64,000 nucleotides of DNA, from assembly GCA_963763475.1 (NCBI GenBank), contig CAVXOR010000004.1, positions 434,001 to 498,000 of the forward strand, in the 5' to 3' direction. The translations under genes and the position numbers were made by a program. The notes below the pieces were generated by a model, which searched no databases, was not told the origin of the DNA, and worked only from the letters and a program-made list of their open reading frames with translations. Below, one piece after another: positions 15,622 through 24,442 of this stretch (its first letter is position 1; the number at the start of each line of letters is the position of its first letter). Source of the DNA: AC-32 sp963763475. Lineage in GTDB: Bacteria; Actinomycetota; Thermoleophilia; Gaiellales; Gaiellaceae.

Positions 15622-16554
15622 CTAGGGCGTGACGACGACCTTTCCGCGGGCGTGGCCGGCGCCGACGTAGGCGAGCGCCTCGGGCAGGTCGCGCAACTCG
15701 TATTGCCGGTCGATCACCGGCGTCACGGTGCCCGCCTCCATCAGCTCGGCGAAGAGGCGCATGTCGTCGCCGTCCATCTTCGCCAGGAAGAACCTCGCGT
15801 CACGGTTGCCGGGCCTCGAGACGAGCCGCATGCCGATCGCGTGGCCGAGCGGCCCGATCCAGTTGTTCGTCTTCGGGCCGCCGACCAGCACGAGCCTGCC
15901 CTTCTCCTTCAGCACGCGCTTCGATTCGCGCCACGAGCGGTTGCCGGCGATGTCGAGCATCAGGTCGTGCTCGCCGGCGGTACGGGTGAAGTCCTCGTGC
16001 GCGTAGTCGATCACTCGGTCGGCGCCAAGCTCCCGCGCCTGCTCGAGGTTCCGCGTGCTGCAGACGGCGGTCACCTCGGCGCCGAGCCACTTCGCCAGTT
16101 GCAACGCGAACGTGCCGACGCCGCCCGAAGCGCCGTTGATCAGCACGTTCTGCCCCGGCTTCAGCTGGCCCTTGTCGCGGAGGCCCTGCAACGCGGTGAG
16201 CCCCGCGATCCCCACGGCCGCGGCCTGCTCGAACGACACGTCGGCCGGCTTCTTCGCGACGGCCCCCGCCTCCCGCGGCGTGACGTACTCGCCGAACGCG
16301 CCGTCGCGGCCGCCGAAGACCTCGTCCCCGGGCTGGAACTGCGTCACGGCCGAGCCGACCGCCTCGACCGTTCCCGAGTAGTCGACGCCGATACGGCCGT
16401 CCTTCGGCCCGCGCAGGCCCGTCATCAGGCGGCCGACGTACGGCGTGCCGGTCAGCCCGTGCCAGTCGAACGGGTTGATCGAGGCCGCGTGCACGCGCAC
16501 GAGCAGCTCCTCGTCGCCTGGGAGCGGCTTCTGCAGCTCTCGCAGCTCGAGCAC
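15622..16554 (-). CDS. zinc-less alcohol dehydrogenase / quinone oxidoreductase (MDR family)
   Basis: A medium-chain dehydrogenase/reductase of the NADPH:quinone oxidoreductase branch. Seen: INPFDWHGLTG, the Rossmann loop VLINGASGGVGTFALQLAK, and C-terminal GHARGKVVVTP. No catalytic zinc Cys/His set is visible. The annotated frame opens at GTG 16554, but the true start is almost certainly ATG 16594: it has a GGGAGAGAGG ribosome site and would encode MKAIVHEEYGRPDV if the extra base near 16583-16585 is ignored. It diverges from a TetR gene that probably controls it. Confidence 0.85.
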   Translation of the reverse strand: MLELRELQKPLPGDEELLVRVHAASINPFDWHGLTGTPYVGRLMTGLRGPKDGRIGVDYSGTVEAVGSAVTQFQPGDEVFGGRDGAFGEYVTPREAGAVAKKPADVSFEQAAAVGIAGLTALQGLRDKGQLKPGQNVLINGASGGVGTFALQLAKWLGAEVTAVCSTRNLEQARELGADRVIDYAHEDFTRTAGEHDLMLDIAGNRSWRESKRVLKEKGRLVLVGGPKTNNWIGPLGHAIGMRLVSRPGNRDARFFLAKMDGDDMRLFAELMEAGTVTPVIDRQYELRDLPEALAYVGAGHARGKVVVTP

Positions 16555-16619
16555 GTCCGGCCGGCCGTACTCCTCGTGAACGATACGCCTTCATCCTCTC
16601 TCCCTTCGTACAGTGTAAG

Positions 16620-16650
16620 CTTACTGCGTAAGGTATGCGTACGCCGTAAG
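16620..16650. promoter_or_regulatory. TetR-type operator between the oxidoreductase and TetR genes
   Basis: An imperfect inverted repeat of 13-nt arms (CTTACTGCGTAAG at 16620-16632 and CGTACGCCGTAAG at 16638-16650, 11 of 13 positions matching) with a 5-bp centre lies midway in the divergent gap. It overlaps the plus-strand TAAGCT (16647-16652) 6 bp before the TetR ATG. A second palindrome, GTAAGCTTAC, at 16615-16624 overlaps the minus-strand -10-like TACACT (16617-16612). Confidence 0.65.
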
Positions 16651-16658
16651 CTTTGTCA

Positions 16659-17303
16659 ATGGCCACCCGGACCCCGCTTAACCGCGAACGCATCTTCGAG
16701 CGAGCCCTCCAGCTCGTCGACGAGGGCGGTCTCGACTCGCTCTCGATGCGCAAGCTCGGGCAGGCGCTCGGCTTCGAGGCGATGTCGCTCTACAACCACG
16801 TGGCCGGCAAGGACGACGTGATCGACGGGATGCTCGACCTCGTGCTGGACGAGGGTGACGTGCCGGCGGGCGAGGGCGCCTGGGACGACGCGATCCGCGC
16901 CAGCGCCGTCTCGGTGCACTCGGCGCTGCGGCGCCACCCGTGGGCACCGCCGGTCGTGATGGCGCCGGGCCGCCTGCGCCCGGCACGCCTGCGCTACATG
17001 GACTCCCTGCTCGGCCGGCTGCGCGAGGCCGGCTTCGACGCCGAGACGACCTACCACGCCTACCACGTGCTCGACGGCCACATCTTCGGCTTCTCGCTCT
17101 GGGAGGCGAGTCACTCGTTCAGCGACGAGGACGCGGCGGAGATGGCAGAAGCGTTCCAGCGGTCCGTCAAGCCCGAGGAGTACCCGTACCTCCGCGAGCA
17201 TGGCGAGCAGCACTTCGCCGACGGGCCGCACCAAGACGTCAGCGCCTTCGAGTTCGGCCTCGACTTGATCCTCGACGGGCTGCGGAGGCTGAAGCCAGAC
17301 TAG
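16659..17303 (+). CDS. TetR family transcriptional regulator
   Basis: A 214-residue TetR repressor: N-terminal helix-turn-helix (IFERALQLVDEGGLDSLSMRKLGQALGF ... LYNHVAGKDDVIDGM) and an alpha-helical ligand-binding C-terminus of the TetR_C type (WAPPVVMAPGRLRPARLRYM). ATG 16659 is favoured because TAAGCT lies exactly 6 bp upstream; a TTG at 16653 is an alternative. It probably represses both itself and the divergent quinone oxidoreductase through the inverted repeat between them. Confidence 0.88.
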   Translation: MATRTPLNRERIFERALQLVDEGGLDSLSMRKLGQALGFEAMSLYNHVAGKDDVIDGMLDLVLDEGDVPAGEGAWDDAIRASAVSVHSALRRHPWAPPVVMAPGRLRPARLRYMDSLLGRLREAGFDAETTYHAYHVLDGHIFGFSLWEASHSFSDEDAAEMAEAFQRSVKPEEYPYLREHGEQHFADGPHQDVSAFEFGLDLILDGLRRLKPD

Positions 17304-17312
17304 AGTCGCGCC

Positions 17313-18752
17313 GTGGAGACCGCGACGCAGGCGCTGCACCGGCTGACCTCCTACGAGCCCGGCCGCGACTGGGACCAGCCGATCGACGACCCGCGGGTCC
17401 TGCAGGACCTCGCGACGAACGAGATCGAGCGGCTGCCATGGTTCTACAAGCGCTACGCCGAGACGCTGCCGGTCGTGGAGCTGCCGCGCGAGCTACCCGT
17501 CACGACGACGCCCGCGGTCGCGGTGCTGGCCGGGGCGGACGTGGAGGGTTCCGTGCTCGACCTCGCGCAGCTCTCGCGGCTGCTGCACCTGGCGGCGGGC
17601 GTGGTGCGGACGACCGAGCGGCCGTTCGGCACCTGGCTCTTCCGGGCAGCGGGCTCGGCGGGCTCGCGCTCGCCCTTCGAGGCCTACGTCGCGGTGCCGG
17701 AGGGCGGCGCGCTCCCCGCAGGCGTGCACTGGTACCAGCCTCAGGCGCACGCGCTCGTGCAGGTCGGGCCGCCGCCCGGCGGCGGTGCGCCCACCATCGT
17801 GGTCACCGGGATCCCCTGGCGCACCGGCTGGCGCTACCGCGAGCGCGGCTACCGACACATCTACTGGGACGTGGGCACGATGCTCGCCCAGCTGCTCGCC
17901 GCAGCCGACTCGGCCGGGCTCGAGCCGGCTCTCTACACGCGCTTCCCGGACCGAGCCGTCACCGAGCTCGTCGGCGCCGACGGCGTGCACGAGTGGCCGG
18001 CGGCGGTCGTCGCGCTGGGGGGCGAGCCGGCGCTCGAGGCAACGGGCCGGGCGGCCGGGGGTGAGGTGGATGCGGCCCCGGTCGAGCTCCCGCTCGCCAC
18101 TGCGGCGCAGCGGGCCGGCGAAGGCGAAGAGCTCGGCGAGCCGTGGCCGCGCGGAGCACCGGTCGAGGTCCCGAAGCAGGGAACCGAGCCCGTCGAGACG
18201 GTCGTCCTCTCGCGCAGCTCGCAGCGGCGGCTGGACCCGGCACGGAGCCTCTCCGAGAGCGTCGCCCGCAGCGCGCTCGAGGTGTCGCTGCGCGGCATCG
18301 AGTTCCCCCACTTCGTCGTCGTGCACGCGGTCGACGGACTCGAGCCGGGCATCTACGGGTGGCCCGACCTGAACGCTCCCGTGCGCGCCGGCAACCTGCG
18401 CCGCGAGCTCTACCGCGTCGCCCTCGACCAGGGCCTCCCGCGCGACGCGGCCTTCGTCGTGATCGGCACCGCCGACGTGAGCGCCCTCACCGACCGCGAG
18501 TACCGCGAGGGTCAGCTCGCCGCGGGCCTCGTCGAGGGGCGACTGCACCTGGCGGCCTACGCGCTCGGCGCCGCCGCCTCCGGGATGACGTTCCTCGACA
18601 GCGAAATTCCGGCGCTCGTCGGCGAGCCGCTGGACGGCCTGCTCTTCACCTGCGTCGGCGTGCCCGAGTACAAGCCGAAGCCCGGCGGCCTCCCCGGCGC
18701 GCCGCAGGAGATCAGGCAGGTGATGCCGCGGCTGGACGACGAAGAGACTTAG
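17313..18752 (+). CDS. SagB-like nitroreductase, two tandem domains
   Basis: A 479-residue protein with two nitroreductase/SagB-type halves. The first (~60-245) has LDLAQLSRLLHLAAGVVRT, GVHWYQPQAHALVQV and RYRERGYRHIYWDVGTML; the second (~290-475) has SRSSQRRLDPARSLSESV, GIYGWPDLNAPVRAG and GAAASGMTFLDSEIP. SagB/ThcOx enzymes are FMN-dependent oxidases that turn azolines into azoles in peptide natural products, but no cyclodehydratase or precursor peptide is near. A free-standing reductase is equally likely. TAGAGT overlaps the TetR stop, 6 bp before the GTG, giving it its own promoter. Confidence 0.8.
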   Translation: METATQALHRLTSYEPGRDWDQPIDDPRVLQDLATNEIERLPWFYKRYAETLPVVELPRELPVTTTPAVAVLAGADVEGSVLDLAQLSRLLHLAAGVVRTTERPFGTWLFRAAGSAGSRSPFEAYVAVPEGGALPAGVHWYQPQAHALVQVGPPPGGGAPTIVVTGIPWRTGWRYRERGYRHIYWDVGTMLAQLLAAADSAGLEPALYTRFPDRAVTELVGADGVHEWPAAVVALGGEPALEATGRAAGGEVDAAPVELPLATAAQRAGEGEELGEPWPRGAPVEVPKQGTEPVETVVLSRSSQRRLDPARSLSESVARSALEVSLRGIEFPHFVVVHAVDGLEPGIYGWPDLNAPVRAGNLRRELYRVALDQGLPRDAAFVVIGTADVSALTDREYREGQLAAGLVEGRLHLAAYALGAAASGMTFLDSEIPALVGEPLDGLLFTCVGVPEYKPKPGGLPGAPQEIRQVMPRLDDEET

Positions 18753-19387
18753 CGGTCCTGCAACGCGTCCAGCCCGACCGCGAAGGCAGCCACTAGGCGC
18801 CGGTCGATATCGCGGGCCTCGGGCGTGAGCTCGACGACGTACCGGTCGCGAAACTTTCCGAGGACTCGCTTGTACGTCCCGATCTCCTGCTCGCCGCGGC
18901 GTAGCACGAAGTTGAACGGCAGCCAGCCGAGGATCGCGAGCCAGTCGAAACCGATGTCCGCGAACCTGCGGACGAGCGCGATGATCCAGCTCGACTCGTG
19001 CGCCTCGAGCAGCTCGTTGCCCTGCGGGTCGCGCGCGTACCAGTGGCTGCGCAGCAGCGACTTGGTGAAGGCCTTCTCGAGCAGCCCGATCACCTGGCCG
19101 TCCGCGTCGAGCACCTCGTGCCGGCCGCGGAACTCGAATACCGACTTCGACTTGATCATGAACAGGTGCTCTTCGACGTCGGGAGAGACGCGGAAGCGGA
19201 TGTCCTCCTTGATCTTCATCTTCTTCTGCTTCACGTAGAGCAGCGGCCGGCGCTCCTCGGTCGAGCCGGGCAACGGCACGCTGATCCGGTACTCGTTCGC
19301 GATCGGCTTGAAGACCTGCTGGATGAGCAGCCGGTCGGTGCTCTCGAGCTCGGCGAGGACGCCCTGCGGATCGGCGATCGAGGTCAC
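18749..19387 (-). CDS. LURP-one-related / scramblase-like protein
   Basis: A 212-residue protein of the LURP-one/tubby-like C-terminal fold, related to phospholipid scramblases. Seen: LLIQQVFKPIANEYRI, a run of beta strands with EEHLFMIKSKSVFEFRGRHEVLD, and GQVIGLLEKAFTKSLLRSHW. Membrane or lipid binding is the family inference; biochemistry in bacteria is not established. GTG 19387 overlaps the upstream YjbR-like gene's stop as GTGA; the 3' end overlaps the SagB-like gene by 4 bp. Confidence 0.75.
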   Translation of the reverse strand: MTSIADPQGVLAELESTDRLLIQQVFKPIANEYRISVPLPGSTEERRPLLYVKQKKMKIKEDIRFRVSPDVEEHLFMIKSKSVFEFRGRHEVLDADGQVIGLLEKAFTKSLLRSHWYARDPQGNELLEAHESSWIIALVRRFADIGFDWLAILGWLPFNFVLRRGEQEIGTYKRVLGKFRDRYVVELTPEARDIDRRLVAAFAVGLDALQDR

Positions 19388-19746
19388 GGCTGGATCGTAG
19401 GCGATCTCGAAGCCGCGTATTCCTCCGCCACCCGCTTTGGGACGCAGAAGGCCCAGGCGTCCTCGACGAGCTCGCGCAGCTCGTCCTCGTCGATGGCGTC
19501 CAGGCGAACGTGGACCCAGTGGTAGCGCATGTCGGACTGGCTCGGCAGCGCGAACTTCGCGGGCTCGGACTCGACGAGCGCGTTCCGCAACTCCTTGGGA
19601 AAGGCGAAGCCCATCGTCGAGCCGTCCTTGGACAGCGAGAGGTAGACGATCCGCCCGATCCGGAACTTGACGCGGCCACGCACGAGCCCCTCGCTGCTGC
19701 GCGGGAGCGTGCTCGCGAACGCTCGGACCTGCTCGATCGTCACCAT
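19384..19746 (-). CDS. MmcQ/YjbR family protein
   Basis: A 120-residue YjbR-like protein: TLPRSSEGLVRGRVKFRIGRIVYLSLSKDG at the N-terminus, MRYHWVHVRLD in the middle and LVEDAWAFCVPKRVAEEY at the end, matching the family's double-wing fold. Translationally coupled to the LURP-one-like gene. Only distantly similar to the paralogue at 11610-12017. Confidence 0.83.
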   Translation of the reverse strand: MVTIEQVRAFASTLPRSSEGLVRGRVKFRIGRIVYLSLSKDGSTMGFAFPKELRNALVESEPAKFALPSQSDMRYHWVHVRLDAIDEDELRELVEDAWAFCVPKRVAEEYAASRSPTIQP

Positions 19747-19809
19747 TGCTCGTCAGCACTTCAGGATACGAGTTGCGGGACCAACTCCTTGTTACGTCGG
19801 AGCCGACGG

Positions 19810-20268
19810 CTAGGTGCCGGGCTTGATCGTCATGAGGAAGACGATCACGACCAGCACGCCGAGCAGCGCGCGGGAGAGCCACACGAGGTTGCGCAGCCTC
19901 AGCCCGAGCTCGGGGCTCGGCCCTTCGGCCGAGAGCCGCTTGGCCGCCGCGCCCATCGCCCGCCCCAGGAAGCCGAAGGCAACCAGCGCGACGAGCGCCC
20001 AGAGGATCAGGCCCCACGCGATGAACGGCTCGCCCCAGTCCCAGTTGCCGTTCTCGACCAGCCCGATCCCTGCCACGAGCACGATCAGCGATGCCGGCAG
20101 GAAGACTCGCAGGACGACGGCCGAGACGCTCTGCACGAAGAAGGCCGTCTTCGCCGGGTCGGCTGCGCGCTTGGTCAGGATCCCGAGGACTTGAATCGTC
20201 GCCGCCCCGCCGAGCCAGACCATCGCGGCCAGGATGTGCAGGAACAGCCAGAACTCGTACCAGGTCAC
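19810..20268 (-). CDS. DUF2269-like integral membrane protein
   Basis: A 152-residue membrane protein with four hydrophobic segments (FWLFLHILAAMVWLGGAA; VVLRVFLPASLIVLVAGIGL; FIAWGLILWALVALVAFGFL; ALLGVLVVIVFLMTI). The first helix with H and W-x-G-G-A is typical of the DUF2269/CopD-like group. Function unknown. GTG start with TAAGGT 6 bp upstream. Confidence 0.75.
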   Translation of the reverse strand: MTWYEFWLFLHILAAMVWLGGAATIQVLGILTKRAADPAKTAFFVQSVSAVVLRVFLPASLIVLVAGIGLVENGNWDWGEPFIAWGLILWALVALVAFGFLGRAMGAAAKRLSAEGPSPELGLRLRNLVWLSRALLGVLVVIVFLMTIKPGT

Positions 20269-20328
20269 CGCGCGACCTTAACCCGCCGACCAAAAGCGCC
20301 GAGGCCCGAAGGCTGAGAGCATCCTCCA

Positions 20329-21180
20329 ATGGCCCGACCGGACGTCACCGCGCGCTTGCTCGCACATCGCCACCGATTGAGCGCACGGGTCGAAGCGGCG
20401 CGCCCGCGTCACTCGGCTGTCGACTTCGGCCTCACGCTGCTCGAGCGGGACTCTTCGATCGGCGGCGGCCTCCTCGCCGGCGCGCTCGCCTACAGGCTCT
20501 TCGTCCTCCTCCTGCCAACCGCTCTGCTCTGCGTCTCCGGCCTCGGCCTCTACGCGGGCGCGGTCGACAAGAGCACGAACGAGGCCGCCAGGGACGCAGG
20601 CCTGCACGGCCTGATCGCCTCCCAGGTGGCGTCGGCCTCGGCGAGCGACGCGCGCTGGCTCGTCTTCCTCCTGATGGTGCCTGCGGTCCTGTACGCGACC
20701 GCCACGCTCTACCGCGCGCTGGCGATCGTGCACGGGATCGTCTGGTTCGGATCGGGTCGCGGTGCCGGCCCGCGGCCCACGGGGATCGGGACGCTGCTCG
20801 GCGCCCTCCTGCTCGTGGTCGCCGCCGCCCAGATCGTCGGCTGGATCCGTCGGCACGATCAGCTCGATGGGCTCGCCGCCCTGCTCGCCTACCTCGTGTT
20901 TGCCGGTGGCGCCTGGCTGCTCGTCTCGCTGCAGCTGCCGCACCGCGACGTCCGCTGGCAGGCCCTCCTCCCGGGCGCGGCGCTGGTGGGCGTCGGGCTG
21001 CTGTTCGTGAACGTCTTCAATGTCTACGTCACGACCCGCCTGGTCGAGGACCGCGCCGACACCTACGGCGCCCTCGGGATCGCGACCGCGCTGCTGCTGT
21101 CCCTCGTGATCGTCGGCCGGTTGATGGTCCTCTCGGCTGAGCTGAACGCCCTGCTCGCTCGACCGGAGCCGTCGGCTTGA
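20329..21180 (+). CDS. YihY/BrkB-type membrane protein
   Basis: A 283-residue membrane protein of the YihY/virulence factor BrkB family (formerly called RNase BN). Six hydrophobic segments are visible, including LAGALAYRLFVLLLPTALLCVSGLGLYAG, where the A-Y-R/S-x-F-x-x-P pattern is diagnostic, and a conserved C-terminal GALGIATALLLSLVIVGRLMVLSAELNA. Possible transport or envelope role; no proven function. Its stop overlaps the next start (TTGA), so the two are coupled. Confidence 0.85.
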   Translation: MARPDVTARLLAHRHRLSARVEAARPRHSAVDFGLTLLERDSSIGGGLLAGALAYRLFVLLLPTALLCVSGLGLYAGAVDKSTNEAARDAGLHGLIASQVASASASDARWLVFLLMVPAVLYATATLYRALAIVHGIVWFGSGRGAGPRPTGIGTLLGALLLVVAAAQIVGWIRRHDQLDGLAALLAYLVFAGGAWLLVSLQLPHRDVRWQALLPGAALVGVGLLFVNVFNVYVTTRLVEDRADTYGALGIATALLLSLVIVGRLMVLSAELNALLARPEPSA

Positions 21181-23087
21181 GCAGGGCCGTCCTTCTCTCG
21201 CTCGTGGCCGTCGCAGCGCTCGGCACCTGCGTCACAGCTCGAGCGAGCGCGGGCGACGAGCAAACGCTCGCGAAGCGTTACGCGCCAGTGGTCAGGCTCG
21301 TCGAGCAGCAGGACGAGTGCGGGCCCGGCGAGCCTTACCAGCCGCTGGACGTCGACGCGCTCTTCGGACAGCCGACCGTTGCGCTTCGTGGTCCCTGGAA
21401 CAAGTCCGACCTCGTCAAGATCGGGCCCACCGCGCGCGATCTCACCGGCGGGCTCTACGACTACCACCTCGACTTCCCGGGCGACGCGCTCTCGCCCGGC
21501 TGCGGCTACGAGCGGTGGGGCCGTCTCATCTCCGAGGGGCACGAGCCGACGGTGTACGCCCACCTCGCGACCCAATCCGGCTACCCGGGGCGGCTGGCGC
21601 TGCAGTACTGGCTCTTCTACGTCTACAACGACTGGAACAACCTGCACGAGGGCGACTGGGAGATGATCCAGCTCGACTTCGACGCGGCGAGCCCCGACGA
21701 GGCCCTCACGCGACGGCCGACGAGTGTCGGCTACAGCCAGCACGAAGGCGCGGAGGAGGCGACCTGGGGCGACGACAAGCTCCAGCTCGTCGACGGGACA
21801 CATCCGGTCGTGTACCCGGCGGCCGGGTCGCACGCGAACTTCTTCGACGAGGGCCTCTTCCTCGGGAGCTCGGCCGAGCAGGGTGTCGGTTGCGACAACA
21901 CGATTGGTCCTCACGACAACCTCCGTCCCGCAATCGCGACGATCCCGAGCGACCCAGCCGAGGCTCGGGCGACCTTCCCGTGGATCGACTTCCAGGGCCG
22001 CTGGGGCGAGCTCCAGCCCGCGTTCTTCAACGGCCCGACCGGCCCGAACCTGAAGACGCAGTGGACGAAGCCGATCACCTGGTCGGAGCACTGGCGCGAT
22101 CAGAGCTTCACCGTCCCGGTCGCCAGCGCATTCGGGACGGCCGCGACCGACTTCTTCTGCCAGGCGATCGGCACGGGGTCGAGAGCGCTGGTGCAGCTCG
22201 TGCACCGGCCGCTGCAGTTCACCCTGCTGCTGGCCGCGCTCGCGTTGCTGCTGCTCTACGCCCTCTCGCGCACCTCGTGGCGACCCGTCGCGCCGCTTCG
22301 CCTCGCGCGCCGTCGCGCGTGGGGCCAGACCCTCGCGGCGGCGGCGCGCATGTACCTCGCCAGACCCGGACTGATGCTCGGGATCGGCGTGCTGTTCATT
22401 CCGATCGCGTTCCTGACCGCCCTCCTGCAGGCGCTGATCGTGCAGGGCACGGATGTCCTCGGTCTCGAGACCGGCAGCGGGCCGGGCGGGCTGCTCGGGC
22501 TGTTCGTGCTGGCGATGGGGACGGCGCTGACGCTGCTCGGCCTCGGCCTCGCTCAGGCGGCGACGGCGCGAGCGCTCGTCGAGGTCGACCGGGGCCGTCC
22601 GGTCGGGCCGCTGCGCGCCTACCTGCTCGCCGCCGACAGCATCCGTCCGCTGCTCGGCGCGCTCGTGATCGCGGCCACAGCCGTCTCGCTGCTCGTCGGC
22701 TCGATCTACCTGATCCCGATCGCCATCTGGCTGGCCGGCCGCTGGGCCCTGATCGCTCCGAGCATCGAGTTGGAGGGCCTGGGCGCGCTCGCCGGCTTGC
22801 GTCGAAGCCGTCTGCTCGTCCAGGGTGCCTGGCTGAAGGTCGCGTCGCTGATCGTGGTCGGAGCGGCGCTCGCGATCGTCGTCGGGCCAATCGTCGGCGC
22901 CCTGCTGATCCTGGCGACGAGCGCGCCGTTCTGGCTCGTCAATCTGATCGCGGGCGCGATCTACGCCGTGACCTTGCCGCTCGTGGCCCTCACGACGACG
23001 TACGTCTACTTCGACAGGCGGGTCGCGGACGAGCTCGCCGAGCCCGCTCCCTCGGACCTTCCTGCCGAGATCGAGCTCTCGAGCTGA
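21177..23087 (+). CDS. Vps62-like exported domain fused to a multi-TM module
   Basis: A 636-residue protein: signal peptide (1-25), then a ~300-residue Vps62-like domain (LQYWLFYVYNDWNNLHEGDWEMIQ; VGYSQHEGAEEATW; HPVVYPAAGSHANFF), conserved in fungal, plant and bacterial proteins of unknown activity. The HEGDWE and GSHANF segments could bind metal. The C-terminal ~300 residues hold about six TM helices resembling DUF7544/GlyP-type helical bundles in which a large family of actinobacterial proteins share YLLAADSIRPLLGALVIA-like text. TTG 21177 start is coupled to the BrkB-like gene. Domain fusion is unusual; role unknown. Confidence 0.7.
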   Translation: MSRAVLLSLVAVAALGTCVTARASAGDEQTLAKRYAPVVRLVEQQDECGPGEPYQPLDVDALFGQPTVALRGPWNKSDLVKIGPTARDLTGGLYDYHLDFPGDALSPGCGYERWGRLISEGHEPTVYAHLATQSGYPGRLALQYWLFYVYNDWNNLHEGDWEMIQLDFDAASPDEALTRRPTSVGYSQHEGAEEATWGDDKLQLVDGTHPVVYPAAGSHANFFDEGLFLGSSAEQGVGCDNTIGPHDNLRPAIATIPSDPAEARATFPWIDFQGRWGELQPAFFNGPTGPNLKTQWTKPITWSEHWRDQSFTVPVASAFGTAATDFFCQAIGTGSRALVQLVHRPLQFTLLLAALALLLLYALSRTSWRPVAPLRLARRRAWGQTLAAAARMYLARPGLMLGIGVLFIPIAFLTALLQALIVQGTDVLGLETGSGPGGLLGLFVLAMGTALTLLGLGLAQAATARALVEVDRGRPVGPLRAYLLAADSIRPLLGALVIAATAVSLLVGSIYLIPIAIWLAGRWALIAPSIELEGLGALAGLRRSRLLVQGAWLKVASLIVVGAALAIVVGPIVGALLILATSAPFWLVNLIAGAIYAVTLPLVALTTTYVYFDRRVADELAEPAPSDLPAEIELSS

Positions 23088-23139
23088 GAGGCTCCATGAG
23101 CCCGGTAGCAGGTTCGAAACACTCTGGCCGCGGGTACGC

Positions 23140-23972
23140 GTGGCGGTGTTGAGGCTGGGGTCGCTTCTTCTGCTGGCACTCGTGGTCGCGTCCGCCGCGG
23201 CCGGTGCGTCCGCGCGCGGCAACGGGAACCTGTTGCTGCTGCGTGGCCAGAACGTGTTCGTCGTCACGCCGGCCGGAGCCGACGTGCGCGAGCTGACGCC
23301 ACCGGGCTTCGATGTCGAGTCGGCCGCGTGGTCGCGTGACGGCCGCCAGGTCGCGATCGGCGCGAACAGGCAATCTGGGTGATGAACGCCGACGGCAGCA
23401 ACCTGCACGCGGTGACGAAGGGAAGGCTCAGCGAGGGAGGGCCGGCGTGGTCGCCCGACGGCCGCCGCATCGCCTTTTCGAGCGCACGAACCGGCCCGGA
23501 GCAGGTGTGGGTCGTGTCCGCGAACGGCGGATCGCTGCGCCACGTCTCGCACCGCACGAGCTCGTGCGTCGACCCGGTGTGGTCGCCCAACGGCCGCTGG
23601 ATCGCCTACAGCTGCATGCTCGGCTTCCACAGACTCCTGGTCGCCCGCGTCGGCGGTCACACCGACCGCGTCGTCACGCACGCGGGGAACCTGATCGCGG
23701 AGGAAGACCCCGCCTGGACGCCGGACTCGAAGACGCTGCTCTTCACCCGCAACGGTGTCCACCTGCTCGGGGTCTACTCCGTCTCGGCCGGCGGCCGCGG
23801 GTTGCGGCGGCTGGCTGCCGGCAGCAGCGAGCCGTCGGTCTCGCCGGACGGCCGCCGCCTCGCGTTCATTCGCGGCAACCACCTCTGGATCGCCCAGCGC
23901 ATCGGCGCGGGCGCGCGTGCGGTCACTTCCGGCCCGATCGCCGAAGCCGGCCCGGACTGGGGCAGCCGCTAG
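23140..23972 (+). pseudogene. secreted TolB-like beta-propeller, frameshifted
   Basis: Starting at GTG 23140, a signal peptide (LLLLALVVASAAAGASARG) leads into WD40-like PD40 repeats: AAWSRDGRQVAIGANRQ, then after a shift at about 23371-23373, IWVMNADGSN, PAWSPDGRRIAFSSAR, PVWSPNGRWIAYSC, PAWTPDSKTLLFTRN and SVSPDGRRLAFIRG, ending at 23972. The 833-bp span is 3n+2, so a single base is missing in aacaggcaatctggg. Restored, it is a ~277-residue periplasmic or secreted propeller like the C-terminal half of TolB, without TolB's N-terminal domain. Confidence 0.8.
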
Positions 23973-24025
23973 AGCCGCCTGTCGTGGCGTGATTCGGCTC
24001 GCCCTCGAGGTGGAATCACCCGGGC

Positions 24026-24442
24026 ATGCCGGAAGAGGTGGTCAAGGTCGAGCGGGTCGAGGCGCGCAAGACGCAGTCGGGCAACACGCGGTTCGTGCTG
24101 GTCGACGACCGCGGCCGTGAGTTCACGACCTTCAAGGAGCCGATCGCGCGGCAGGCGCTCGCGGCCGAGGGCCGTCGCGCCAAGATCACCTACCACGAGC
24201 AGCAGAAGGGACAGTTCACCAACGTCTACCTCGACGCGGTCGAGCTCTTGCCCGGCGACGACACAGGAGACGAGCACGCCGACGAGATCGCCTGGCGCAC
24301 GGCGATCGAGGCGGCGCCCTACATCCTCGGCGGGGACGCAGTCGAGCGCGAGGTTCCCCCCGAGGAGCTGTTCGAGAAGGTCAAGCCGCTGAAGGATCTC
24401 GTCGCGGAGGACATCCGCCACGACGAGCAGCCAGACGAGTAG
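24026..24442 (+). CDS. conserved hypothetical, possible OB-fold protein
   Basis: A 138-residue acidic protein that I do not recognise. Residues 5-75 alternate strands in an OB-like pattern (VVKVERVEARKTQSGNTRF; FVLVDDRGREFTTF; RRAKITYHEQQKGQFTNVYL), reminiscent of ssDNA-binding or helix-destabilising phage proteins. The C-terminal ~60 residues are strongly acidic and helical, also a feature of such proteins. Single-stranded nucleic-acid binding is only a guess. No partner genes adjacent. Confidence 0.6.
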   Translation: MPEEVVKVERVEARKTQSGNTRFVLVDDRGREFTTFKEPIARQALAAEGRRAKITYHEQQKGQFTNVYLDAVELLPGDDTGDEHADEIAWRTAIEAAPYILGGDAVEREVPPEELFEKVKPLKDLVAEDIRHDEQPDE

